A stretch of 54,314 bases of DNA, taken from positions 1-54,314 of IMG/VR virus record IMGVR_UViG_3300042868_004434. One strand, 5' to 3'. Made by a program: the position numbers and the translations under genes. The stretch comes from a virus. Shown here piece by piece: positions 36,925-47,330 of this stretch; positions within the stretch are counted from its first letter, which is position 1; each line of letters starts with the position of its first letter. A model generated the notes under the pieces. That model saw nothing but the letters and a program-made list of their open reading frames with translations. It was not told the origin of the DNA and ran no database searches.

Positions 36925-39900
36925 TCACTCGCCTTTGATCTTTCCGTAGGCTTCGCGGAACGCAGCCGCAGTCTGGATTTTGTACTGGCGTATGTTGTCG
37001 AGCATGCGGCGCTTCTCCTCTGGACTCCTGTTAGACGCCCGGATCGCGGTCTCCGCCTTGGACAACTGCCCCATCTTCTGCGTGAAGGCCCCGGCCACGG
37101 TAGCGCCCGCGTACTCCTTGGAACGCTCCTGCAAGAGCTGCATAGCCTGTGCCTTTTCGCCCTTCTCTAGCAGTCCGTCCACGGTCTTCTTGAAGGCAGT
37201 GAACTCGCCCATCTTCTCGTAGGTATCGTTGATGATGCCGCCTGCGTCGTTAGGCTGGAATACGCCGCCGATCATTGGCCTTGAGGACAGCCGACGTGCT
37301 GCCTTCTCTGGGCTGTCGCTGGCTGGCATGAGGGAGTCCACTGCGGCCAGTACGAACATCCCCACGCCGCCGGTATAGCCGTTCAGCAACTGCTCCATCA
37401 TGATGGGCGACTGTCCAGTGAGTTGGCCTACTTCTCGTGCGATCTGTGTGGTGTTCTCACGAAATTGGAATGGCTTTTCCATGCCCTGCTCGGAGCGGGA
37501 CAGGATGTCGCGGCCCGTAAACAACGACTTGCCGGTGCCCACCTCGATCAAAGGCTTGATGGCTTGCGGAAGGAGGAAGCTGCTACCGCCGGGGATGGTG
37601 TTGCGCAAAATGGTGCTGAAGGCGTTGACGGCCTCGTCGCTGCCGTGCTTGTCCGTCATGCTACGGTACAGGGCCTCGGGCACGGACTTGAAAATATAGC
37701 CCAGCTCGAACGGCACCGGTACACGTATGGCTTCCTCTACGCCCGGCACACGCACAAACCAGTTACCGTACTTCTGCTCGGGCAATGCATTCTTGTAGGC
37801 TTCGTCGTCCTCCATCGCGGCGGCGTAAGCCAAGCTGGCTGCAGCCAGCAACGTGCCTCGGGCGATCAGTTTGCCCTTGATATTCAGGCGCTCGTCGTTG
37901 GGCATGTTCCCGGTAAACGCCTTGTACAGCACATTCAAAGACTGAATCTGTGCGTTCAGGAAGGGGATCATGGCGTTGGCCATGTGGATGCTAGGTGACG
38001 CGCCGCGCTTGCTAAAGTTCATGGACTCCAGCGTCTGCAGGGTGGCCTCCATCTCCGACATGCCTTGCTTTATGTAGCTCCCGTACTGCGCGCGTCGGGT
38101 GAGGGCATCGGCCCCCATCGACATCGCCTCTAGCTTGCCCAAAGCGTTGAGCCAACCGGACTTGCCTGCGGTAACGTCGCGCAGCACCATCGACATGTCT
38201 TCGGAGGTGCCCGTAAATACCTGCCCACCAGTGATACCCCGGTTGTTCAGAATTTCCTTATTCTTGGCGTTAATCTCTTTCACCGCACTCCACACGGGCG
38301 TGATGTTAGCCCCGCTACCCAGCGCAGCGCCCAGTGAGTCACGGAAAACCTGCCTAGCGGCGTATACCGGGCTGATAGTGACGGCCTTGCGCAACAACTG
38401 TGCGGGCATGGCCAAGAGGCGCACCACGCCAGAAAGCTGGGTAGGGATACCCGCCATGCCTTTGACCAACAAGTCCGCAGGGATGCTATCGGGCGTGTCC
38501 ACGCGGGCGAACTTCTCCGCGCCATTGTCATAGAACTTGACGATGGTATTGCCCTTGACATCGTGCCCGTTGCCGATGGTGGCCATGCCCATATCCTGCA
38601 GCTCGAACGCAGCGTTCTTGGTGGCTATGTTGTTCAAGGCCATGTCCAGAATCATGCTGGTGTTCTGCACCGCGCTGGTGGTGAAATCCAAAATAGGCCT
38701 ATCGCCGCCCACCAGCTCCTGCAGATGTGGCTGCTCCTTCATGTTGCCTATACGGATGGGCGACTCGCTACCAATCAGCAGCTCGGCCACGCCGTTGCGA
38801 TCCCGGTAGTACGGGATGTAGTCATCTTCTTTAACCAACTTCGCGCCCACGTCCTTGCTTATTGCGCCGCTTTGCTCTAGTAGCTTGATTAGGTTGCGGT
38901 TGTACTCGTTGTACTGGCTGCGCGCGTCTTCGAAGACATCCTTCAGGCCCGGGGTGTTCTGCACCTCCTGCGCAATAGCATCCAAGTCGGCCTGCGTGAT
39001 GTCGCCGCCGAAGTTAAGCGTCTCGATGCCTTTACTCTTGGCGCGGATAGCCGCCATGTAGCCGGTGAATAGCCGGGTGACGTAGTTTTTGTCTTCTATG
39101 GACGCCTTGGCCAGCGTGTCTGCGATACCCTTGAGGTTCGCGCCCTTGACGCTCTCGATCATGTACTCTTTTTTGCCGTCCGCCCGGGTCTTTTCTACAC
39201 GCTGGGGCACGCCGTTCGCGGCGGCTACGGACAGGAAGTGCTGGCGCTGGTCGTACATACGCAGGTAGTACATCATTTGGGAGCCCTTCAGCGGCTCCAT
39301 TACCCGAGACAGACGCTCAAAACCGGCAAAGCGATCCACCAACTGCGTCTCAAATGCGAGGCCGGACAAGTTGTCTTTTATCTTGCCCCACCAAGGCTTG
39401 TCCTTGGCCACGATGCGGTCTACCACATCTTTGGCGGAGCCTGTTGTGCGCTGCACACTGGGAGTACCTGCGCCCTGTATGCGGCGCGAGGGCATCATGA
39501 TCTTGTCCACGAGGTCGGCCACCTGCTTCGCCGTGGGTGTCGGGGGTTTTTGTGGCATACCGAACATGCGGCGCACGAAGTTCTTTAACCTATCCCACAA
39601 ACCGTACTTGTCCAGCTTGGCCTGAAACTCGGGGTTAGTGCGCGCCTCGGCTACAAACTCACGCACATTGGGAATCTCTTCGTTAGCAAAGGCTTTACTG
39701 GCAGCGACTTGGCGCTGCATGCCCTCTAATCCTTTTCGCGCTGCGGCTTGCTCGGGGGTAAGCGTAGCCGGGTCTGCCAGCAACACGCTGTCGGTAGCCG
39801 CGTGGTATAGCTCGTGCATCACGTCTTCCATGTATGCGTCGGGGCGCATGACAATTTCGTTCGTCTCTGGGAAGTACATGCCCGCCACTTCGTTACCGGC

Positions 39901-42900
39901 GTTGTCACGTATGTCCGGGTTCACCGATATTTTGGTGCGCAGCACCAGTGGGCGCACGCTAGCGGCGAGGGGGTACCCGGCCTTGATAAGCATGTCCGCG
40001 GCGTCCAGAATACGGCCGTCCGCGACCGCAGCGGCCAGTTCGGGGGTCATATCCGTTGAGGTGCGGAAAGCCCGGTTTGCCTGAGATGGTGCAGCTTTCG
40101 GCCCCTCCCCGCCGTTGACTGCGCGCGCTGTGCGCGAAGACTTCTCCAACGCCTGTTCTGCAACGGGGCGGGCTTTCTCCAGACGGGCTACGAAGCCGGT
40201 ATACTTTTCGATGGCTTCCGCGTCGTTGTTTTCCTGCGCTTCTTCCAGTTTGAACTGGGCCTTTTCCAGCAAGGTTTCGATCTTGGATAGCTCAGCCAGC
40301 GCCTGCTCATTTGCGCGCATCTTCGGTGCACGCCCCCCCTGCGTTATCTTCCCGCCACGAACTGGTTTCACTAACGGGCCTGCTTTGCGTAGCGGTAGTG
40401 CGCCGGAGGACTTACCCGTTGATGCGTCGATACCCCGCTCCAGCGTTAGGCGATTTGCGTCGTCTTGCGCCTCCTCCGCGCGTTGTGCTGGGGTCAGTAT
40501 CTCGGTCTTTTTCGAGCGCTGCTGTGCCTGCTCTTGCAGGCGCACGAGCTCCCGCTTTTTAGAGCGTAGGTCTGTAAGGTCTTTACGGCGCTGAAGAATG
40601 GTCTTCTTGGCCTTGCCCGGCTCAAGTATGGCTGCTTTCTTTTCACCTATCTTGATGTCCAGCTCCGCTAGGTGCTCCGCCAACGCCTGCTTCGCTGCGG
40701 TAGACATCTCTGTCTCGTTAGACAACGTACCGAAAGCTATGGCTATTTCCTTGCGTATGTTAGCTGCTTCGTACTTGTCCTTGTTGCGCATTGACTTGGA
40801 AGCAGTCTCGTCCTTGGAGCGTTCTTCTAGTTCTTTCGCACGGTCTTGCAGTTCAGCTATGTATTCGGTGGTCTTGCGCGCTTGCTCGAAACTGACGGCC
40901 GTGCCGGGAATAGCCTGCAGCCGTTCCAGTCGTTCCTGCTCCGCTTTGCGCTGGGCTGCGTCCGCAGCGGTTCGTTGTATAGGGGTGTCTCTTGGCAAAG
41001 CCTCCTCTACCTGCACAGCCACGCGAGCATCGCGCGCCTGCTCTAGCGGCCGCAATAGCGCTTCAATTTCTGCAGCTAGCTGACGGCTCTCCGCAGCGCG
41101 GGCCTGCAATTCTGCGGTAACTCTTTCTGTGTTGCGTGCTGCGGTGGCCTTGGCGCGGGTCAAGACCCCTTGGGCCGTAGATGATTCGCGTTTGGCCTGC
41201 TTGCGCGCGGCTTGCGCTTCGGCGCTATCGTTCTCAGCCACTGCCGTGTTTAGCGCGTCTTGGGCGGCGACTAGGCTAGATTGGGCAGTCTCCATAGCCC
41301 CGGTGGCGTCGCGCAAGCGCAACTGCAGCTCCATGTCGCGGCCTAGGTAGGCCAGCACACTGCGGTCTAGTGGGTTGTTCTGGCGCTCCAGCAAGGCGGC
41401 GTGCTGCTTTGTGGCTTTGTCTGCGGCGGCTGCAAGGGTATCTAGCTGCGTCTGGGTGTGCCCGCCGTGGGCTAGGGCGTCTTTGTACCGGCGGTGTGCT
41501 GTGGCGGCTGCGTCTGCTGCGGCCTGTACTTTTTCATCCCCGCCAAACTTGGCGGTGTTCTTGGCAATAGTGTCTACTACACGAGCGCGCTGGTCTTGCG
41601 CAGCCTTCAGTGCTTTCTGTGCGGCAGCAACGGCTTTACGCGCGGGCTCTAGTTTTGCCTGCACCGCGTCCATAAGGCTCTGTTGCTTGGCCACCGCCGC
41701 CACGTACTTGTCCGTGGCCATCTGAATAGCCTGCGCACCTACACGCTTCGTCGCGGTCAGCATGGTCTGCAATGTGCCGATAGACTCGCGTAGCTCGGCG
41801 GCTTTGGCTTCTAGGGAGGCAATCGTCCTGTGTGCCCGGGCGGATGTCTGCAGCGCCAGCCCTACGGCTTTGCGAGACTCGTTGAGTGCGTCGCTGGCTA
41901 GGAACTGCTGAAACGCTTCAGGCGTGTCAAAGATAACGCCCTGCAGCTCGGTGTCTGGAAACATGTCGCCCTGCGGCACCTCGTCCGAACGCTTGCTCTG
42001 CGCTACACTGGCTAGATGCTTTTGCACACGCGCGTGTACGTCCGTTATGTCTTGTCCTATGCGTGTGCGGTGCAACAGTTCAGCTACGTCGGGCAGCTCA
42101 TCTGCGGCTGTCAGTTCGGGCAGGCGGCTGCGCACGGTTTGTAAGAAAGGGGAAACCTTACCGGACTGCTGTAACTGGGCAAACTGTTGTTGCACAGACT
42201 CTGGCGAGATGTCTGCGGCACGTTCAATGGCTATGTCTTGGGTAGGGCTGCGGGTGCCTGCAAGGTCTGCGGCCACCGGGGCCGTCAGTTTGCCTTTTGG
42301 TGCGGGTTTGTCCACATCCAGTCCGGGCTTGCTCTTGATGGCGCGCATCTGCTCCAGCAAGGCGTCTACCTGCTTGCGGGCTTGGGTGTTGTTGGGGTCT
42401 GCCTTGTACTCGCGCCGCGCGGCTTGTAACTGTAGCGCCAGTGCCTGCAACTGCGCTTGCTTTGTTTGCTCGCTCTCTACCTTAGTTGCCGTGTACTGCC
42501 CGGGGAACAGGCGTCTCTGCTCGGTCGTGCCGTAGGGCAGCGCCGCGCGCTCCATACCCTCTATTTCCAACTGCGTTTGGCGCTCTTTGCGTGCTTCGCC
42601 AGCGTAGCCGGGTTCTTTGTCAGCTAGGCCCCGCACTCCGGCCACTTCCTGCTCTACACGCTGGCGTTGCTGTACGGCGGTCTCCCGCCCGGTGGCCATT
42701 TCGTCGGCTGTCTGCTGATCTGCCGCCGCCGTGGCCTGCACACTGTCTTTGGTGAACAAGCCCGGGTTTTGTTGGCGCAGCGCGTCTATTTTCTTTGACA
42801 GCTTCTCTATGGCGTCCACGTCACCGATCTCGCCCGCTTTGCGCAGTGCAGTCTGTGCGGTAGCGTACTGTTTATTCAGCGCGTCGTCGGTAGGCCCCGC

Positions 42901-44562
42901 CTTCGGCGCGGGTGGTAGCTCTGCCGCTTCCTTGCGCGCCTGCGCCAACGCCGCTTCAATCTTGCGGAATTTCTGTGCTTCTTGGACGGCTATCTCGGTC
43001 TCGCCGGTCTGCGCCGCTACGGCCACGTTGTGCCGCTGCTGCTCCAAAGCACTCTCAAGCCCGGCAATCTGGCGTTGGTACTGGGAATGCTGCGCGGTTA
43101 TGTCCTCGGGTGTGGGTATACGGGCCGGGGCCTGCGCTGCGCTGTCTTGCAAAGGCTCGCCAAATAGGTCGGTGTTGCCTTGCGGTGCGGCAGACGCTGC
43201 CGCCGGAGCCTGTGCTTGCTGTGCGTCCAGCAGCGGTTTCACCTGCAGGTACGCCTCGGCCTTGGGCTTAAGCACGTCGTTTTCAAACGCCTTTACCTGC
43301 TCCTGCGCGGCTTTGGCCTGCAGCTTGTCCGCCATGCTGGCGTCTTTGCCGACCTTGGTAGCGGCTTTGAGTTGCGCGAACTGTGCTTCTGCGTCCTGAT
43401 ACTCCTGCGCCACCTGTGCGGCGTACGCGGGGTCTTGTAGCTTGGCTTGCTGTGCTGCGGCCTCTTGTTCTTGTTGCGCGCGCTGTGCTGCGACGGTTTG
43501 TTCTTGTTGGGCCTTGATCTGCTGCGCCTGCTCCTGCTTAGCACGGATTTCTTGCTCAGCAACTTCGCTGCGCGCAGCACTCTTGTCTGCAAAACGCCCC
43601 GCAGCGCCTAGAGGCCCGGACAATGCGGCTTGGTAGGCCGTGTCTTTGTATTCTTTGATAGCATCCGCGTCGGTCAGCGACAGCCCCGCTTGGGCACGCT
43701 CCAGCATCTGCTGCACCACCTCGGTGGGCGTCTCGGCAAGAATACCGACGCCTGTGCCCTTGGCCATGCTCATCGCCAAGCCTTCTTTGGCTAGCCTCTC
43801 AGCGGCTGCGGGGTTCTTCGCTAGGGCAACGCCTAGCTTGGGGCCGAGAACGCGCTTCGCTACGCCCAAGAAAGGGATCATGTTACCGGCGGCATCCAGT
43901 GCCCCGGAAGCTGCGGCAGCCCCGGTCGCCGCACCCATATTAACTGGAGCGTCGGGGTTCTCTTGTACTTGTCGCTGGACGTTAGCACCTTGTGACGCCA
44001 AGAAGCCGGGAAGGAACGCGCCAGCCAATCCGCCCCCAATAGTGCCTATGGCAGTGCCCGGCCCCGGCGCTATAAAAGAGCCCCCCAAACCGCCTAGTTT
44101 AGCTCCGGCATACATAGAAGTCGCAGTAGCTCCTAGGTTGGGTAGCTGCTGCGCAATGGCGAGAGGGGCTTGCCTAATGACTTCCTTAGCGCCCCCAAAC
44201 AAACCGTCCTTGTCGTACGCCGCACCAACTTTGTCCATGCCGATCTCATCGGCATAACGGTTCTGAATGCCCTCGTTGCGCTTGAGTCCTTCTTGTCCGG
44301 CCTGCCGCGCGTCGCCGGTAAAAGACTTCACCCCGGTGCGGATACCGGACTCTAACTGCTCTGTCCCTCGCTTGAGGTTGGCCAAGAGCCCGGACTCGGG
44401 CTTAGTGGTGCTGGGCACGCCCCCGGATGCTTGGGGGTTCTCTTTACTTAGGCGTGCCCAATTCTGCTGTGCGTAGGCAATGGCCTGCGCCTCAGTGGCT
44501 CCCTCCGGAGCGGTGACTTCAATGGTTCTACCGTCCGGGGAGGTTACTGCAAAACGCGGCAT
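36925..44562 (-). CDS. Giant internal virion / polyvalent protein (2545 aa)
   Basis: The protein starts MPRFAVTSPDGRTIEVTAPE (AAGGAACATT before ATG). A hydrophobic Gly/Ala stretch at about 130-190 (AGAKLGGLGGSFIAPGPGTA...) looks like a glycine-zipper membrane segment. Residues about 330-1480 are mainly coiled coil, rich in Gln, Ala, Lys and Glu. Near residue 1583 DVMHELYHAATD is a zincin motif. The last 800 residues (for example RMYDQRQHFLSVAA, EDDYIPYYRDRNG, SPVYAARQVFRDSLGAALGS) resemble the conserved end of large phage proteins with LPD38-type domains. Such proteins are packed in the capsid and ejected with DNA, forming a channel or acting on the host early. It is the last gene of the leftward late operon. 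Confidence 0.82.
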   Translation of the reverse strand: MPRFAVTSPDGRTIEVTAPEGATEAQAIAYAQQNWARLSKENPQASGGVPSTTKPESGLLANLKRGTEQLESGIRTGVKSFTGDARQAGQEGLKRNEGIQNRYADEIGMDKVGAAYDKDGLFGGAKEVIRQAPLAIAQQLPNLGATATSMYAGAKLGGLGGSFIAPGPGTAIGTIGGGLAGAFLPGFLASQGANVQRQVQENPDAPVNMGAATGAAAASGALDAAGNMIPFLGVAKRVLGPKLGVALAKNPAAAERLAKEGLAMSMAKGTGVGILAETPTEVVQQMLERAQAGLSLTDADAIKEYKDTAYQAALSGPLGAAGRFADKSAARSEVAEQEIRAKQEQAQQIKAQQEQTVAAQRAQQEQEAAAQQAKLQDPAYAAQVAQEYQDAEAQFAQLKAATKVGKDASMADKLQAKAAQEQVKAFENDVLKPKAEAYLQVKPLLDAQQAQAPAAASAAPQGNTDLFGEPLQDSAAQAPARIPTPEDITAQHSQYQRQIAGLESALEQQRHNVAVAAQTGETEIAVQEAQKFRKIEAALAQARKEAAELPPAPKAGPTDDALNKQYATAQTALRKAGEIGDVDAIEKLSKKIDALRQQNPGLFTKDSVQATAAADQQTADEMATGRETAVQQRQRVEQEVAGVRGLADKEPGYAGEARKERQTQLEIEGMERAALPYGTTEQRRLFPGQYTATKVESEQTKQAQLQALALQLQAARREYKADPNNTQARKQVDALLEQMRAIKSKPGLDVDKPAPKGKLTAPVAADLAGTRSPTQDIAIERAADISPESVQQQFAQLQQSGKVSPFLQTVRSRLPELTAADELPDVAELLHRTRIGQDITDVHARVQKHLASVAQSKRSDEVPQGDMFPDTELQGVIFDTPEAFQQFLASDALNESRKAVGLALQTSARAHRTIASLEAKAAELRESIGTLQTMLTATKRVGAQAIQMATDKYVAAVAKQQSLMDAVQAKLEPARKAVAAAQKALKAAQDQRARVVDTIAKNTAKFGGDEKVQAAADAAATAHRRYKDALAHGGHTQTQLDTLAAAADKATKQHAALLERQNNPLDRSVLAYLGRDMELQLRLRDATGAMETAQSSLVAAQDALNTAVAENDSAEAQAARKQAKRESSTAQGVLTRAKATAARNTERVTAELQARAAESRQLAAEIEALLRPLEQARDARVAVQVEEALPRDTPIQRTAADAAQRKAEQERLERLQAIPGTAVSFEQARKTTEYIAELQDRAKELEERSKDETASKSMRNKDKYEAANIRKEIAIAFGTLSNETEMSTAAKQALAEHLAELDIKIGEKKAAILEPGKAKKTILQRRKDLTDLRSKKRELVRLQEQAQQRSKKTEILTPAQRAEEAQDDANRLTLERGIDASTGKSSGALPLRKAGPLVKPVRGGKITQGGRAPKMRANEQALAELSKIETLLEKAQFKLEEAQENNDAEAIEKYTGFVARLEKARPVAEQALEKSSRTARAVNGGEGPKAAPSQANRAFRTSTDMTPELAAAVADGRILDAADMLIKAGYPLAASVRPLVLRTKISVNPDIRDNAGNEVAGMYFPETNEIVMRPDAYMEDVMHELYHAATDSVLLADPATLTPEQAAARKGLEGMQRQVAASKAFANEEIPNVREFVAEARTNPEFQAKLDKYGLWDRLKNFVRRMFGMPQKPPTPTAKQVADLVDKIMMPSRRIQGAGTPSVQRTTGSAKDVVDRIVAKDKPWWGKIKDNLSGLAFETQLVDRFAGFERLSRVMEPLKGSQMMYYLRMYDQRQHFLSVAAANGVPQRVEKTRADGKKEYMIESVKGANLKGIADTLAKASIEDKNYVTRLFTGYMAAIRAKSKGIETLNFGGDITQADLDAIAQEVQNTPGLKDVFEDARSQYNEYNRNLIKLLEQSGAISKDVGAKLVKEDDYIPYYRDRNGVAELLIGSESPIRIGNMKEQPHLQELVGGDRPILDFTTSAVQNTSMILDMALNNIATKNAAFELQDMGMATIGNGHDVKGNTIVKFYDNGAEKFARVDTPDSIPADLLVKGMAGIPTQLSGVVRLLAMPAQLLRKAVTISPVYAARQVFRDSLGAALGSGANITPVWSAVKEINAKNKEILNNRGITGGQVFTGTSEDMSMVLRDVTAGKSGWLNALGKLEAMSMGADALTRRAQYGSYIKQGMSEMEATLQTLESMNFSKRGASPSIHMANAMIPFLNAQIQSLNVLYKAFTGNMPNDERLNIKGKLIARGTLLAAASLAYAAAMEDDEAYKNALPEQKYGNWFVRVPGVEEAIRVPVPFELGYIFKSVPEALYRSMTDKHGSDEAVNAFSTILRNTIPGGSSFLLPQAIKPLIEVGTGKSLFTGRDILSRSEQGMEKPFQFRENTTQIAREVGQLTGQSPIMMEQLLNGYTGGVGMFVLAAVDSLMPASDSPEKAARRLSSRPMIGGVFQPNDAGGIINDTYEKMGEFTAFKKTVDGLLEKGEKAQAMQLLQERSKEYAGATVAGAFTQKMGQLSKAETAIRASNRSPEEKRRMLDNIRQYKIQTAAAFREAYGKIKGE

Positions 44563-44575
44563 AATGTTCCTTGAG

Positions 44576-46888
44576 CTACTTCACTATTTTGGCAGACCAG
44601 CCTACACCTGCAGGGGCCATAGCACCGGAGGGTTGGTTAGCGGTGCCGGACATCATTCTATAGTAAGACTCGAAGTCTGTCACACCGGGCGGTAGATTGC
44701 CGTGCTGCGCCATCTCCCAAGACCTCATCGCCTCTGCCCTAGACATAGGCTCCTTCCTGCCCTGCATTGCCAGCTCGTACCCCTTCTTCGCGTCGCCGTC
44801 ACCCAACGTCCGGTATAGCTCCAGTTGAGGGTTACGTCCGGCGTTGGCCGAGGAAATCCGGTGCCCTTCGCGCTGCGCGTCGATTTGCTTTAGGGCTAGC
44901 TCGTAGTCCTGTTTCAGCTTGGCGGCTTGCAGCTCAAGCTGTGCTGCAGTGGCCTTCTCACCCCGGGCCTGCGCATACAGTGTTGTGGCATCGCGCATAT
45001 TGCCGCTGCGCTCCGCGCGCTCGGCCTGCATAAGTAGCATCTGGGCGTTCTGGTTCGCCTTGAGCGCGGCGGCGTCTAGTTTCTTGGCGTCTTGGTAGGC
45101 CCCGAAACCTTGCGTTGCGCCTTCGCCTAATGCCGTAAGCGTGCTCTTACCCTGTCCACCAGCAGCCATCATGCCTAGTCCGGCACGAATAAGGGCGTCG
45201 TTGATGTTCTGTTTGTCCCGGCCTTTGAGCTCTGCGCGCTCCGCCTTGAGCTGGTCTTGGTACTCTTGGTACGCCGCTTTGGTATCGGAGTTGCGTTCTC
45301 TTGATAGTTCGTTGACATTACGCCCCATAGTTGCGTAGTCCTCCACGGCAAAGCCAGTGCCAGCGCCCGCCGTGGGCGGTGCGATAGGCGACGTAACGCC
45401 TTCCTTGGTCTTCAGTATGCTGGCGATACCCGCGCTCTTTGCTCCGGTAGCTTTTGCCTTGGGCTTCGCCTCTGTCGCGCCGATGCTAGGGGCTGCTATT
45501 TGCGTATCCGCTGCGGGCATGCCTACGGGGGTGCGATCTTTATCGCTGGCTTGGAACCCCTTGGAGTCCATGCCGCGCGGGATACTGGGGTCGAGTTCGT
45601 CCCGACGCGCCTTCATTTGGGCGAGTTGTTTGGGTGTGTACGCCGTGAATGGGTTTGGTGTCGCCTCGGACATTTCTTTGTTGCGGGCCCTGTCTTGTTT
45701 TAGCCGGGAAATACCCTCTTCACGCGCTCGCTCCCTCGCGGCTTTTTCCTGCGCTACTGCAGCTTGTGTGCTGCGAAACCACTTGCCTAAAGCGCTCTCT
45801 GCCGGGCCGTCGGGTTCGGGCACCGAACCCTCGTCTGCAAACCCAATAATCCCCCCGTCAGCGTACTCTTCCTGTGCACTGGGCAGCGAGGCCAACCCGC
45901 CTGCGCGTATCTGCGCGCGGCGCTGTAGCTCCTGCTGGATTACTTGGGGGTCATACTTGCCGGACTTGGCGAGCTGCTGCAACTGCGCATCTGACATTTT
46001 TGTCAGCATTGACTGTAGTTCAATGTCGTTGGGCGCACCCGCGATACCCCCCTCAGCGTAGCCCTCAATAGTTCCGCCGTCCTTCTTGCCCAATGCGCCT
46101 AGCCCTGCCGTGATAAGCCCCGCTGTCTGGGCGCTGTTGTTGGGTGACACACCGTACTGTGTTTGGGCCGAGGACGAACCGCTGCCGGACAAAATGTCCT
46201 TCATGAAACCTAGGTCTTTGTACGGCTGTTGCTTCTGGTTCAGGAAGTCTTGATACTGCTGATTCAAGTTCTGCTGGGCACTGGCCTGCTGCTGCGTACC
46301 CATAGAGTTCTGCAGACGTGCGACATCCTGCGTCTGTTGCTGGCCCGTGTTGTATTGGGATGTGGCGCGGTCAAAAGCGCTCTGCGCGCCTTTGGCTTGG
46401 ATGTCGTCCATCTGCTGGCCAAGATTACGTTCGCGCTCAGAGCGTTCAATGGCCTCCCGGTACCCGCCAAAAGCGCCTGCTTGCGTAGCCTTGGCCTGCT
46501 GGCCTTGCCCTTGAATGTCGGACTGGCGCGCCGCCTCCCGTTTTTGGATGTCTGTTACCTGTTGTTGGTACGGAGACATGTACTGGCTAACGCCCGCACC
46601 AAATGCTGCAGGGCCAGTCTGCATACCGCCAACAGTGTCGTATGACTGTTTCTGCAGCGCCGTAGCGTCCGCCGTACGCTGGCCGGGGTATGTCTGGTAT
46701 GGGGTGCTCGTAAGCGCTTCCGCCTTCCCCATGAGCCGTTCCATGTACGGACGTGCGTACTCCGGTACGTTAGAAGTGTTTGTTGTGGTTGTTGTTGGGG
46801 CGTTACCGCCTCCGCCACCTCCGCCCGTGTCTAGATGCAGCCCGAAAACACCCGCAAAACGCATTACATCAAATAAAAACTTAAACAT
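44576..46888 (-). CDS. Internal virion protein, Gln/Ala-rich (770 aa)
   Basis: The 770-residue protein has a short hydrophobic start (MFKFLFDVMRFAGVFGLHLD), a Gly run and a Thr run, then Gln-rich coiled coils (about 100-230). Next come two motifs of the type GYAEGGIAG and YADGGIIGFADEG. The C-terminal half is helical (about 560-690). The sequence style is that of capsid-internal or tail-channel proteins of podovirus-like phages. It lies between the giant protein and a 149-aa protein, overlapping the latter by eight bases, with AAGGAG eight bases before ATG at 46888. There is no enzymatic motif, so a specific role in ejection is inferred from neighbours. Confidence 0.7.
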   Translation of the reverse strand: MFKFLFDVMRFAGVFGLHLDTGGGGGGGNAPTTTTTNTSNVPEYARPYMERLMGKAEALTSTPYQTYPGQRTADATALQKQSYDTVGGMQTGPAAFGAGVSQYMSPYQQQVTDIQKREAARQSDIQGQGQQAKATQAGAFGGYREAIERSERERNLGQQMDDIQAKGAQSAFDRATSQYNTGQQQTQDVARLQNSMGTQQQASAQQNLNQQYQDFLNQKQQPYKDLGFMKDILSGSGSSSAQTQYGVSPNNSAQTAGLITAGLGALGKKDGGTIEGYAEGGIAGAPNDIELQSMLTKMSDAQLQQLAKSGKYDPQVIQQELQRRAQIRAGGLASLPSAQEEYADGGIIGFADEGSVPEPDGPAESALGKWFRSTQAAVAQEKAARERAREEGISRLKQDRARNKEMSEATPNPFTAYTPKQLAQMKARRDELDPSIPRGMDSKGFQASDKDRTPVGMPAADTQIAAPSIGATEAKPKAKATGAKSAGIASILKTKEGVTSPIAPPTAGAGTGFAVEDYATMGRNVNELSRERNSDTKAAYQEYQDQLKAERAELKGRDKQNINDALIRAGLGMMAAGGQGKSTLTALGEGATQGFGAYQDAKKLDAAALKANQNAQMLLMQAERAERSGNMRDATTLYAQARGEKATAAQLELQAAKLKQDYELALKQIDAQREGHRISSANAGRNPQLELYRTLGDGDAKKGYELAMQGRKEPMSRAEAMRSWEMAQHGNLPPGVTDFESYYRMMSGTANQPSGAMAPAGVGWSAKIVK

Positions 46889-47330
46889 CTAGGCGCTCCT
46901 TAAGGTAGTCGTCGAAGCGCTCCGCGACGACATGCTTCCATACTTCCGGCATAATCTCCGCCGCCCGCTCCGGCCCAACGCAGGTGTGTACCATAAAGGC
47001 CACAATATTCCCCGCTGCATAACGCAGTGTGTGCGCTATCTCTAACCCGTGTGCTTCTTTGTCTTTTTCAAACTTGTTGGCGGCTGCGTAGGCCGAGACT
47101 ACCGTAACCCACATAGGCATCACCGCCTGCTGAATGCGCTGGTAGAACGGATTGATTGGCAAGTACACCAAACAGATCAAGAAGGCGTTGTTGATGTCCG
47201 CTTCCGTGGCGGGTTTGTCTTTATCGACCAGATCGTCCCACAAATGTGCGAGATCGACCATCATACGGTACATGTTCAGCGCGTCTTCGTCACCGCCGAA
47301 CCATTCTAGTTTTCCAGCGGTGGTGTTCAT
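46881..47330 (-). CDS. Virion-module protein (149 aa)
   Basis: The 149-residue helical protein starts MNTTAGKLEWFGGDEDALNM. It contains several aromatic helices (MVDLAHLWDDLVDKDKPATE, FLICLVYLPINPFYQRIQQA, GNIVAFMVHTCVGPERAAEI). The hydrophobic pieces are short and look buried rather than membrane-spanning. It is coupled to the upstream gene by an ATGA overlap and to the 770-aa gene by eight bases. The position implies a virion or assembly role; no family was recognised. Confidence 0.65.
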   Translation of the reverse strand: MNTTAGKLEWFGGDEDALNMYRMMVDLAHLWDDLVDKDKPATEADINNAFLICLVYLPINPFYQRIQQAVMPMWVTVVSAYAAANKFEKDKEAHGLEIAHTLRYAAGNIVAFMVHTCVGPERAAEIMPEVWKHVVAERFDDYLKERLDV

